NCBI RefSeq assembly: GCF_030848945.1
Contig: NZ_JANHAX010000003.1
Span: forward strand, 496,001 to 560,000
Length of the DNA stretch: 64,000 nucleotides
Reading direction: 5' to 3'
Source: Marimonas arenosa
GTDB lineage: Bacteria > Pseudomonadota > Alphaproteobacteria > Rhodobacterales > Rhodobacteraceae
The position numbers were made by a program, and so were the translations under genes. The notes under the pieces were generated by a model. That model saw only the letters and a list, made by a program, of their open reading frames with translations. It had not been told where the DNA came from and ran no database searches. Below, in pieces: positions 8,287 to 16,112 of the stretch (positions are counted from its first letter, which is position 1; every line of letters begins with the position of its first letter).

Positions 8287-9459
8287 ATGCGTCGATTTCT
8301 TTCTGCCATCGCGGTCGGTGTCGGGGCACAGGCGGCTGCGGCCGAGGTGGCTTGCGGCGGCAGCTTCCAGGGCTTCGTGCAGGATCTGAAGACAGAGGCG
8401 GTGGCGATGGGCCATGCGCCGGCGACGGTGGACCGGTTCTTTGCCGGGGTGCGCCAGGACGCCAAGGTGCTCAAGGCCGATCGGGCACAGGGCGTGTTCC
8501 AGATGGATTTCACCAGCTTCGCCCGGCGGCTGATAAGCGCGGGACGGCTGAACACCGGCCGGTCGATGGCGCGGAAATTCGACCGCGTGTTCGATACCAT
8601 CGAGCAGCGCTATGGCGTATCGCGGGGCGTGCTGCTGGCCTTCTGGGCGTTCGAGACCGATTACGGTGGCTTCCAGGGCAATTTCAATACCCTCAATGCG
8701 CTGGTGACCTTGTCGCATGATTGCCGGAGGCCGCACCTGTTCCGGCCGCAGATCTTCGCGGCACTGGAGCTTTTCGAGCGCGGGGATTTCGACCCGGCGC
8801 GCACCACCGGCGCCTGGGCGGGCGAGATCGGGATGGTGCAGATGCTGCCGCGCGACATCCTTGAGAACGGGGTTGACGGCGATGGTGACGGGCATGTCAG
8901 CCTGAAGACCTCGGCGCCAGATGCGCTGATGTCGGGGGCCAAGATGCTGCAAGGCCTGGGTTGGCGCGCCGGTGAGCCGTGGTTGCAGGAGGTGTCGGTG
9001 CCCGAGGGGCTCGACTGGTCGAAGACCGGGCTTGAGACCCAGCTGCCGACCGACGACTGGGCGAAGCTGGGGGTCAAGCCGCGCAAGGGGCGGCTGTCGG
9101 CGAACCTGCCGGCTTCGGTCATCATCCCGCAGGGGCGCAACGGACCGGCGTTTCTCGCCTATCCGAATTTCCGTGTCTATTTCGAGTGGAATCAGAGTTT
9201 CGTCTACGTGCTGACCGCGGCGTATTTCGCCACCCGTCTTGAGGGCGCCCCGGTGTTCGAGCCGGGCGACCCCGAGCCGGGACTGTCGGGAGAGCAGATG
9301 AAGGAGTTGCAGCGCAAGTTGCAGGCGATGGGCTACGACGTCGGCAAGATCGACGGAATCCTCGGCGCCGGCACCCGCGCCGCTGTGCGGTCGATGCAGG
9401 CAAAGTTGGGGATGCCGGTAGACGGCTGGCCGACGGCGGTGTTGCTCGGGCGGTTGTGA
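8287..9459 (+). CDS. Lytic murein transglycosylase (MltB/SLT_2 type) with peptidoglycan-binding domain
   Basis: 390 residues. It has a signal peptide (RRFLSAIAVGVGAQAAAA), a membrane-bound/soluble lytic transglycosylase B domain to about residue 310, and a C-terminal PG_binding_1 domain (LQRKLQAMGYDVGKIDGILGAGTRAAVRSMQ). The catalytic Glu is E123 in FWAFETDYGG, and the GEIGMVQMLPRD stretch is typical. It cleaves the MurNAc-GlcNAc bond in the periplasm to give anhydro-muropeptides. An in-frame ATG at 8263 would add 8 residues ahead of the signal peptide; 8287 is preferred. Confidence 0.93.
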   Translation: MRRFLSAIAVGVGAQAAAAEVACGGSFQGFVQDLKTEAVAMGHAPATVDRFFAGVRQDAKVLKADRAQGVFQMDFTSFARRLISAGRLNTGRSMARKFDRVFDTIEQRYGVSRGVLLAFWAFETDYGGFQGNFNTLNALVTLSHDCRRPHLFRPQIFAALELFERGDFDPARTTGAWAGEIGMVQMLPRDILENGVDGDGDGHVSLKTSAPDALMSGAKMLQGLGWRAGEPWLQEVSVPEGLDWSKTGLETQLPTDDWAKLGVKPRKGRLSANLPASVIIPQGRNGPAFLAYPNFRVYFEWNQSFVYVLTAAYFATRLEGAPVFEPGDPEPGLSGEQMKELQRKLQAMGYDVGKIDGILGAGTRAAVRSMQAKLGMPVDGWPTAVLLGRL

Positions 9460-9686
9460 AAGAGTGTTCTGCCCCGCAGTCCGCATCGAGGCGCGGGCGA
9501 AGGCTCAAGGCCCGGCGGCCAAAGGCGCTTCTGCCTCAGCCGACCTTATCGGCGGAGCTTTCTGACGCTCGTTCCTTTCCGATTGAAACTGCCGGCGGCC
9601 CGGTAGGGTGCAATCCGGTTGTGGCCATGGCCAGCCGGTTCGTGCGATAGACGGTTCAGTTATCCCATGAACGGCAGGAAACAACT

Positions 9687-10949
9687 GTGAGCGAACCTCT
9701 TCTCGACCGTCGCGACCGCCTGCTCGGGCCGCGCCTGACCACTTTCTACGACGAACCGGTGCATCTGGTGCGGGGCGCGGGCACCAAGCTCTGGGATGCC
9801 GAGGGTCGCGAGTATCTCGACTGCTACAACAACGTGCCGCATGTCGGGCACTGCCATCCAAAGGTGGTCGAGGCGATCTGCCGTCAGGCTGGCACGCTCA
9901 ATACCCATACACGCTATCTGCATGAGGGGATCGTGGCCTTTGCCGAGGATCTGACCGCGACCTTCGCCGAGCCACTGAACGCGATGACGTTCACGTGCAC
10001 CGGGTCCGAGGCGAACGACATCGCACTGCGCATGGCCCGCGCGGTGACCGGCAAACGCGGTATCATCGCCACCGATCACACCTATCACGGCAACACCGAT
10101 GCGGTGAGCCAGCTGTCTTGCACCAACCCGCCTCCCGACCGCTGGGACAGCGTCGAGTTCGTTCCCGCACCTGACAGTTATCGCCCGATCACGGCCGCGT
10201 CCTGGGCGGCGCATGTCGAAGCCGCGATCCGGCGGTTGGAGGAGAGGGGGCATGGCGTGGCGGCGCTGATCATCTGTCCGTTTTTTGCCAACGAAGGGTT
10301 CCCGGATTTGCCGGAGGGCTGGGTGTTGCCCGCGGTCGAGGCGGTGCGGCGCGCCGGCGGGCTGGTCATTGCCGACGAGGTGCAGCCCGGTTTCGGCCGG
10401 CTCGGCACGCATTTCTGGGGCCATGAGAAAGCCGGAGTCGTCCCTGAGATCGTGACGCTGGGTAAGCCGATGGGGAACGGTCACCCGGTGGCAGGCGTGG
10501 TGACCGAACGCCGGGTGATGGAGGCGTTCCGCGATACCTTCCGCTATTTCAACACCTTCGCCGGCAACCCTGTCAGCATGGCGGCAGCGCAGGCGACGCT
10601 GGACGTGATCCGCGAGGAAGAGTTGCAGGAAAATGCGCGCGCGGTGGGCGAGTATGCCCGCGACGGGCTGCGCGACCTGGCGGGGCGGCATGCCTGCATC
10701 GGGGATGTGCGCGGCGCGGGGCTGTTCCTTGGCGCGGAACTTGTGCTGGACCGGAGTGAGAAGACCCCAGCGACCGAATTTACCAAGAAGGTCGCCAATG
10801 CCCTGCGCCACAAGGGCGTGCTGATGAATTTCCTCGGCATTCACTACAACGTGTTGAAGATCCGCCCGCCGATGGTGTTTTCCCGCGACGATGCCGACCG
10901 GATGCTGGACGCGGTGGACGAAGCCTTGGGCGAGGTGCCGCTTGCTTGA
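9687..10949 (+). CDS. Class III PLP enzyme, AGXT2L/phospholyase-like
   Basis: A 420-residue class III aminotransferase-fold protein from a GTG start with GGAA upstream. Marks: YNNVPHVGHCHP, CTGSEANDIALRMAR, ADEVQPGFGRLG and the PLP lysine in TLGKPMGNGHPVAG. The tail and the adjoining kinase gene resemble the eukaryotic AGXT2L1/AGXT2L2 phospholyases (ethanolamine-phosphate or 5-phosphohydroxylysine) more than ordinary omega-transaminases. The next gene starts inside this gene's last codons, so the pair is coupled. The PLP fold is certain; phospholyase chemistry is inference from context. Confidence 0.85.
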   Translation: MSEPLLDRRDRLLGPRLTTFYDEPVHLVRGAGTKLWDAEGREYLDCYNNVPHVGHCHPKVVEAICRQAGTLNTHTRYLHEGIVAFAEDLTATFAEPLNAMTFTCTGSEANDIALRMARAVTGKRGIIATDHTYHGNTDAVSQLSCTNPPPDRWDSVEFVPAPDSYRPITAASWAAHVEAAIRRLEERGHGVAALIICPFFANEGFPDLPEGWVLPAVEAVRRAGGLVIADEVQPGFGRLGTHFWGHEKAGVVPEIVTLGKPMGNGHPVAGVVTERRVMEAFRDTFRYFNTFAGNPVSMAAAQATLDVIREEELQENARAVGEYARDGLRDLAGRHACIGDVRGAGLFLGAELVLDRSEKTPATEFTKKVANALRHKGVLMNFLGIHYNVLKIRPPMVFSRDDADRMLDAVDEALGEVPLA

Positions 10950-11892
10950 GATCGCTCAGGAGGCGGCCCGGCTTTGGGGCTTTGACGGTGCCCGGGTGAG
11001 GCTGGCGGCACGGCGGGAGAACGTGGTGTTCCGCGTTGCGACCGGCGCCGGGGATTTCGCGCTTCGGCTACACCGCCCCGGATATCGCAGTGATGACGAA
11101 CTGGCCTCGGAACTGGACTGGATGCATGTGCTGGCTGCCGGCGGGCTCGACGTGCCGGACCCGGTGGCGCGGCCGGAAGGCGGCTATCTCGCCACGGTCG
11201 GGGAGCACCAGGTGGATGTGCTGAGCTGGGTGCCGGGGGCGCCGCTGGGGCGGGCAGGTGAACTGGCCGGGGTTGGAGACCGCGCCGTCTTCTGCCGGCG
11301 ACTCGGTGCCGTGATGGCGCGGATGCACGACATCTCGGACGCATGGGAAAGGCCCGCGGCGTTCACCCGGCCAGCCTGGGACCGGGACGGGCTTCTGGGT
11401 GAGGCGCCGCTGTGGGGCCGGTTCTGGGAGCATCCGCATCTGAAACCGGCGGAGCGAGTGTTGCTGGAGCGGGTCCGGGCGGCGGCGGGGCCGGTGCTGG
11501 CACGGCTGGAGGCCGGAGCGGATTACGGGCTGATCCATGCCGATCTGTTGAGCGAAAACATGCTGCGTGACGGCGACCGGGTTTTCCTGATCGATTTCGA
11601 TGACGGCGGTTGGGGATTTCGCGATTTCGATCTCGCCACCTTCCTGTTGCGCTTCGAAGATGCACCGGATTACCCGGAGCTGCGCCGCGCGCTATGCGAG
11701 GGTTATGCCGTGCGGCGGCAGGTAAGACAGGACGAGCTCGATCTGTTCCTGTTGCTCAGGGCGCTGACCTATCCCGGCTGGATCGCTGACCGCCTGGGAG
11801 AGCCGGGGGCCGCGGAGCGCTCGCAACGGGCCGTCGCCACGGCCACACGCAGCGCCTGGCGCTGGCTGGAGACCTACGGAGGGACGCCATGA
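10942..11892 (+). CDS. APH-family small-molecule kinase (hydroxylysine/homoserine kinase-like)
   Basis: About 316 residues with the aminoglycoside-phosphotransferase fold. Seen: ENVVFRV near the N-terminus, the catalytic loop LIHADLLSENML (HxDxxxxN), and the metal-binding IDFDDGGWGFRDFD. The best start is TTG 10942, eight nt behind GAGG and overlapping the stop of the upstream PLP gene; an upstream ATG at 10891 would lie fully inside that gene. Paired with the phospholyase-like enzyme, it probably phosphorylates an amino alcohol or hydroxylysine that the partner then cleaves. Confidence 0.85.
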   Translation: MLEIAQEAARLWGFDGARVRLAARRENVVFRVATGAGDFALRLHRPGYRSDDELASELDWMHVLAAGGLDVPDPVARPEGGYLATVGEHQVDVLSWVPGAPLGRAGELAGVGDRAVFCRRLGAVMARMHDISDAWERPAAFTRPAWDRDGLLGEAPLWGRFWEHPHLKPAERVLLERVRAAAGPVLARLEAGADYGLIHADLLSENMLRDGDRVFLIDFDDGGWGFRDFDLATFLLRFEDAPDYPELRRALCEGYAVRRQVRQDELDLFLLLRALTYPGWIADRLGEPGAAERSQRAVATATRSAWRWLETYGGTP

Positions 11893-12175
11893 GCAACCAC
11901 ATGACGATCCCGTTGGTCGGCCCATATGACACCAAGAATGACGAGCTGACTTACCTGGCCCAATGCATCCGCGGGCAGGGCGGCCGGGCTGGCTCGGCGG
12001 GGCTGGCGCGAAGACGTCGATATCTGCCCGATGGATGCTGCGGGGCCGGCGGCGTTCTGCGCCGCGCTTCGCGCCAACCGTCCGGAGAACGTGGTACCGT
12101 GCGAACTCGACCAGTCCATCAAGGATGCTCCCGTCCGGGATGTGGCGCCCGGCTTCTTCGACGGCTTGGGGGGTG
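11889..12175 (+). pseudogene. Remnant of a Tm-1-like/UPF0261 ATP-binding protein gene
   Basis: The start (MSNHMTIPLVGPYDTKNDELTYLAQCIRGQGG) matches the N-terminus of Tm-1-like (UPF0261) proteins, whose usual opening is V.GTYDTK..EL.Y. About 100 nt later, in the +1 frame, AAFCAALRANRPENVVPCELDQSI resembles the C-terminal end of the same family (FAALR...VVELDAHIND). The roughly 300 residues between are gone, and the frame is broken. The ATG overlaps the kinase stop, so it was once the third gene of that operon. The family is about 400 residues. Confidence 0.6.
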
Positions 12176-12311
12176 AAAGCGTGGTGAACTGGCGAGGCCC
12201 CCGCTGCGGCGCCGGCACCCGGGAGAAACGCGGCGCAATGCAGGGACATTGCGCAGCGGTTTGCGAAAATCCGTGATTCAGCTTTTTCCAGAAACCCTTT
12301 AGGTTTGCCGC

Positions 12312-13046
12312 ATGGAGTGGCGGGATCAGGGGATATTGCTGGCGGTACGGCGGCACGGGGAAACCTCGGCCATTATCGAGGTGTTCACCGAGGCCCATGG
12401 CCGCCATGCCGGCGTGGTGCGTGGCGGCACCAGTCGGAAGATCGCGCCGATCCTGCAGCCAGGTGCGCAGCTTGATGTCACCTGGCGGGCACGGCTTGAA
12501 GATCATATCGGCACTTTTACCGTCGAGCCGATGCGCTCGCGTGCGGCCGCCGTGATGGGCTCGCGGCTGGCGCTGGCGGGGCTCAACGCGGTGACGGGCC
12601 TTCTGAGCTTCTGCTTGCCCGAGCGCGAGGCACATCCGAAGCTTTACGGGAAGACCGAGCCGCTGATGGATCTGCTGGGCCAGGACGAACTCTGGCCATT
12701 GGCCTATCTGCGCTGGGAACTGGCGCTTCTGGACGAGATGGGCTTCGGGCTGGACCTTGTCCGCTGTGCGGTCACCGGCGCGCGCGAGGGTCTGGTCTTT
12801 GTCTCGCCGAAATCGGGGCGGGCGGTGTCGCGCGCCGGCGCCGGGGACTGGGCCGACCAGCTGCTGCCACTGCCGCCCCTGATGCTGGGCCAAGGGGAGG
12901 CCCCGGACGAGGAAATCGCACAAGGATTTGAAACCACGGGTTATTTCCTGCGACACAAGTTGGCGCAGGAACTGGTGCACAAACCCCTGCCTGAGGCAAG
13001 ACAGCGCTTTGTCGATCTTTTCACTCGCCGGATGCAGCGCGGGTGA
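12312..13046 (+). CDS. recO: DNA repair protein RecO
   Basis: 244 residues. It opens [27 protein letters not shown] (OB-fold), followed by the alphaproteobacterial RecO helical region ([34 protein letters not shown]) and [11 protein letters not shown]. RecO loads RecA at gaps with RecR and anneals SSB-coated strands. The zinc cysteines found in some RecO proteins are not evident. The 3' end overlaps the convergent META-domain gene by 26 nt. Confidence 0.96.
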   Translation: MEWRDQGILLAVRRHGETSAIIEVFTEAHGRHAGVVRGGTSRKIAPILQPGAQLDVTWRARLEDHIGTFTVEPMRSRAAAVMGSRLALAGLNAVTGLLSFCLPEREAHPKLYGKTEPLMDLLGQDELWPLAYLRWELALLDEMGFGLDLVRCAVTGAREGLVFVSPKSGRAVSRAGAGDWADQLLPLPPLMLGQGEAPDEEIAQGFETTGYFLRHKLAQELVHKPLPEARQRFVDLFTRRMQRG

Positions 13047-13419
13047 AGACCATCGCGCCGCCTTCGTCATCTGTAAGAATGAGCAACTCGTGGTCAGCTT
13101 CGGCCAGCGTCATGCGTTCCAGCGCTGCGAAGAATCGGGTCTCGTCTGCCAAGTCAGGACAGGCGCGGCGGGTCGCGGCCAGCGGGCCGGGATCGAACCA
13201 GGGATAGGCCGACCACATCTCGCCCCGGAACCGGTTGCACGGACACTCGCCGGTGATCGTCCCGACCTCGGGGAATTCGAGCACGGCTTTGGATCGGAAC
13301 GGCTTCCCGTCGAGTTCGATCAGCCGCCAGATCACGCCCGGGGCGTCGAACGGGCTGTGGCTGTCATGGGCCGCGCACGGTAGCGCAGTCAGGCAAAGCG
13401 CGGCGGCCAAGGCCTTCAT
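13021..13419 (-). CDS. META-domain (HslJ-like) exported protein
   Basis: 132 residues. It has a signal peptide ([16 protein letters not shown]) and then a META/HslJ-like domain: [31 protein letters not shown] and a C-terminal [15 protein letters not shown]. Such domains occur in heat-inducible or motility-linked envelope proteins of unknown activity. The start overlaps the stop of the TetR gene (ATGA), so both are one transcript. The end overlaps recO on the opposite strand. Confidence 0.75.
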   Translation of the reverse strand: MKALAAALCLTALPCAAHDSHSPFDAPGVIWRLIELDGKPFRSKAVLEFPEVGTITGECPCNRFRGEMWSAYPWFDPGPLAATRRACPDLADETRFFAALERMTLAEADHELLILTDDEGGAMVFTRAASGE

Positions 13420-13925
13420 CGCAGGGCGAGCACGAGGTCGATCAGGGTGGCCATGGTGGTATCGGACGCACCGCCAGGGAGAGACGCAAGCCCCAGACCG
13501 GCACCGTAAAGCGCGCGGGCGATATCGGGGTTCGACACCCCGACATCGCGGAGCACCGCCGACATCGCGTTGAGACGCAGTTGGTCGATCTCGGCCAGCT
13601 CGCCGGCGGCGGCCTGGTTTTCGCAGGCCCAGGCCCGCATGGCGGTTTCGCCGCCCGACTCCTGGCCGATTTTCTGCAACCGCAAAGAAACCGGATCGTC
13701 ATGTTCGAGCACGGTAACCAGGGCGGTCGCGGCGCGGCGCTTCCAGGCTGCGGCGAGCTGTTCGTGGAAATCCGGCAATCCCTTGAAATGCCAGTAAAAG
13801 GAGCCTTTCGAGGCGCCCAGTTCCCGGGCCAGCGTTTCGGCGCCGAGCGCCGAAGGCCCTCTGGTTTCGAGCGCCGTGAGCCCGGCTTCGATCCAGCTGT
13901 CGGAGGAGAGTCTTTTCATTGCCAT
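13416..13925 (-). CDS. TetR/AcrR-family transcriptional regulator
   Basis: 169 residues. The N-terminal HTH is clear (SWIEAGLTALETRG then LARELGASKGSFYWHFKGLPDFHEQL), followed by a helical ligand/dimer domain. An alternative ATG lies two codons in. A short perfect inverted repeat sits 10 nt upstream, consistent with autorepression. It is co-transcribed with the META protein and divergent from glpK. The ligand is unknown. Confidence 0.9.
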   Translation of the reverse strand: MAMKRLSSDSWIEAGLTALETRGPSALGAETLARELGASKGSFYWHFKGLPDFHEQLAAAWKRRAATALVTVLEHDDPVSLRLQKIGQESGGETAMRAWACENQAAAGELAEIDQLRLNAMSAVLRDVGVSNPDIARALYGAGLGLASLPGGASDTTMATLIDLVLALR

Positions 13926-13934
13926 GCTCGATCC

Positions 13935-13948
13935 ATACGCTCACGTAT
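13935..13948. promoter_or_regulatory. Candidate TetR operator (ATACG-N4-CGTAT)
   Basis: A perfect 5-bp inverted repeat with a 4-nt spacer in the tetR/glpK intergenic region, centred about 15 nt before the tetR ATG. The size and place fit an autoregulatory TetR-family operator. Confidence 0.45.
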
Positions 13949-14042
13949 TGTGATTTGCAACAGGCCGCTTCGTCGCATCGCGGCTTGCATTGGCGGCGAG
14001 GAGACCGGATGATCGTGGCGATTTTGTGAACGGGGGCAGTCA

Positions 14043-15524
14043 ATGGGGCACATCCTGGCCATCGATCAGGGAACGACATCGAGCCGAGCGATCCTGTTCG
14101 ATGCCGAGATGCGGGTTGTGGCGGTCGGCCAGGAAGAGTTCCCGCAGTATTTCCCGCGCTCGGGCTGGGTCGAACATGCCCCTGCAGACCTGTGGCGGAC
14201 GGTATGGCGATCCTGCGGTCAAGCGATTGAAAAAGCGGAAATTTCCGCCGAGAGCATCGAAGGCATCGGGATCACCAACCAGCGTGAGACGACGCTGGTC
14301 TGGGACCGCGCCACCGGCGTGCCGGTGCACAATGCAATCGTCTGGCAGGACAGGCGCACGGCCGATACATGTCGTGCCCTGCGCGAGGCCGGGCACGAGC
14401 AGATGATCCGCGACCGCACCGGGTTGCTGCTGGATCCGTATTTCTCGGGGACGAAACTGGCCTGGATTCTCGACCATGTCGACGGCGCCCGGGCCCGCGC
14501 CGAGGCGGGGGAGCTGGCCTTCGGCACGGTCGACAGCTGGTTGATCTGGCAACTGACCGGTGGACGGGTCCATGCCACGGATGCCACCAACGCCTCGCGC
14601 ACGATGTTGTATAATATCATTGAAGGTCAATGGGATAGCGAGATCTGCGCGCTGCTGGGCGTGCCGATGGAGATGCTGCCGCAGGTCAAGGATTGCGCAG
14701 CAGATTACGGGGTGAGCGACCTTTTCAGTGCGCCGGTGCCGATTCTCGGGGTCGCGGGTGACCAGCAGGCAGCGACGATCGGCCAGGCCTGTTTCGCGCC
14801 GGGGATGATGAAATCGACCTATGGCACCGGCTGCTTCGCATTGCTCAATACCGGGGACGTGCTGGTGCGGTCGCAGAACAAGCTGTTGGGAACAATCGCC
14901 TACCAGCTGGAGGGCGAGGTCACCTATGCGCTGGAGGGCTCGATCTTCATTGCCGGCGCTGTGGTGCAGTGGCTGCGCGACGGGCTGAAGATCATCGACG
15001 CAGCAGAGGAGACACAGGCGCTGGCCGAGGCCGCGGACCCGGAGCAGGCGGTGATCCTGGTGCCGGCCTTCACCGGGTTGGGGGCGCCGTATTGGGATGC
15101 CGATTGCCGCGGCGCGATCTTTGGTTTGACGCGCGGGACAGGGTCGGCCGAAATCGCGAAGGCGGCGCTGGAAAGCGTTGGATATCAGACACTTGACCTC
15201 TTGAACGCCATGCTGGCGGATTGGCCCGAGGCGGGCGATGACACGGTGCTCAGGGTCGATGGCGGCATGGTGGCAAGCGACTGGACCATGCAGTTCCTGG
15301 CCGACATCCTGGGCGCCCCGGTCGACCGGCCGCGGGTGACCGAGACCACGGCCCTGGGCGCGGCCTGGCTGGCGGGGATGCGGGCCGGGGTTTACCCCGA
15401 CAAACAAGGGTTTGCCGAAAACTGGGTGCTGGAGCGACGGTTCCAGCCGGCGATGGCGGCGGCCGAGCGCGAACGGCGCTATGCGGGCTGGCAAGACGCG
15501 GTGCGCAGAACCCTTTCGGCGTAG
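14043..15524 (+). CDS. glpK: Glycerol kinase
   Basis: A 493-residue FGGY carbohydrate kinase. It opens [17 protein letters not shown]; the glycerol-site stretches GWVEHAP and [13 protein letters not shown] follow, then [10 protein letters not shown], the phosphate-binding KSTYGTGCF and the C-terminal [19 protein letters not shown]. It makes glycerol-3-phosphate from glycerol and ATP in the cytoplasm. No glpF or glpD is adjacent. It ends against a copy of the three-copy intergenic element. Confidence 0.97.
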   Translation: MGHILAIDQGTTSSRAILFDAEMRVVAVGQEEFPQYFPRSGWVEHAPADLWRTVWRSCGQAIEKAEISAESIEGIGITNQRETTLVWDRATGVPVHNAIVWQDRRTADTCRALREAGHEQMIRDRTGLLLDPYFSGTKLAWILDHVDGARARAEAGELAFGTVDSWLIWQLTGGRVHATDATNASRTMLYNIIEGQWDSEICALLGVPMEMLPQVKDCAADYGVSDLFSAPVPILGVAGDQQAATIGQACFAPGMMKSTYGTGCFALLNTGDVLVRSQNKLLGTIAYQLEGEVTYALEGSIFIAGAVVQWLRDGLKIIDAAEETQALAEAADPEQAVILVPAFTGLGAPYWDADCRGAIFGLTRGTGSAEIAKAALESVGYQTLDLLNAMLADWPEAGDDTVLRVDGGMVASDWTMQFLADILGAPVDRPRVTETTALGAAWLAGMRAGVYPDKQGFAENWVLERRFQPAMAAAERERRYAGWQDAVRRTLSA

Positions 15525-15640
15525 TCGTGAACCCCACCGTGCTGTGGACATCGTCGGTATGGCACTCTGGCTGGCCCGCTGGCTGGCATCCCGTCTGGCG
15601 TGCGGCGGGCCAGGAGTTTGGTAACGGGTCGGGTTAAGTT
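15525..15640 (+). repeat. Three-copy intergenic element, copy B
   Basis: It begins one base after the glpK stop with TCGTGAACCCCACCGT, then TATGGCACTCTGGCTGGC, and ends near GGGTCGGGTTAA. The stretch 15559-15624 can be read as a 21-codon frame (M-A-L-W-L-A-R-W-L-A-S-R-L-A...) with TAA. It has the same length and stop as copy C. It may be a DNA/RNA element rather than a gene, since most differences from C change the amino acid. Confidence 0.6.
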
Positions 15641-16080
15641 GGCGCACGGTGTCGTTTCGGCCGGGGGTGGGGGAGGCCGGGTTGGAAACCCAGCCCGCAA
15701 GAGAGAGAACGCCCCGGTTTTGTCCGGAAAGCACGTTGCGGCATGAGCAGGGTGGACCGGGTCAGGCCGGGGACCGAGGGCGAGACCGGGAAGCGGCAAG
15801 GACCCGCGCCATTCTGGCGCCTGCGTGGTGCCTTCGCAAGATGCCCTTGCCGATGGTCCCGGTTCCCGGGGGCGCCCCCTGGCTCTTCGCCGGTCGGACC
15901 TCTGCCGATGCTTACGAAGTGGCCCGGGAGCGCGTCTCTTCCTTGGGCGGCCATCGGCTCTCCAGCCTGTTCCGCCCCTCGAATCTAGGAAATTAACCTT
16001 AACGAAGGGTGAACCCGCCCCCTCTTTCTTGGCAAAAATACTCATCCCCATGCGTGCCGCCTGCGTGATGCTCGAAAAGA
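15641..16080. other. Non-coding stretch between glpK and dnaE2
   Basis: About 440 bp with no reading frame that resembles a known protein on either strand. The long frame entering dnaE2 from 15825 lacks a start with a ribosome site and has no DnaE2 similarity before 16113. Near 16021-16046 it holds a minus-strand copy of the GAGTATTT-type repeat (GATGAGTATTTTTGCCAAGAAAGAGG). Confidence 0.5.
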
Positions 16081-16095
16081 GAACAAAAAGTGAAT
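16081..16095 (+). promoter_or_regulatory. Candidate LexA (SOS) box of dnaE2
   Basis: GAAC-AAAAAGT-GAAT lies 17 nt before the dnaE2 ATG. It differs at one base from the alphaproteobacterial LexA site GAAC-N7-GAAC. Damage-inducible control of dnaE2 is usual in this class. Confidence 0.65.
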
Positions 16096-16112
16096 ATAAT
16101 CCTGATTCGTCC

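Noticed and set aside
15559..15624. Calling the 21-codon frames in repeats B and C as genes
   Set aside because: Most differences between the two copies are amino-acid changing and neither has a clear ribosome site; kept as a repeat with a possible frame.
15825..16112. 96-codon N-terminal extension of DnaE2
   Set aside because: No DnaE2 similarity before MFIELCAISNF; the region contains the LexA-like box and a dispersed repeat.
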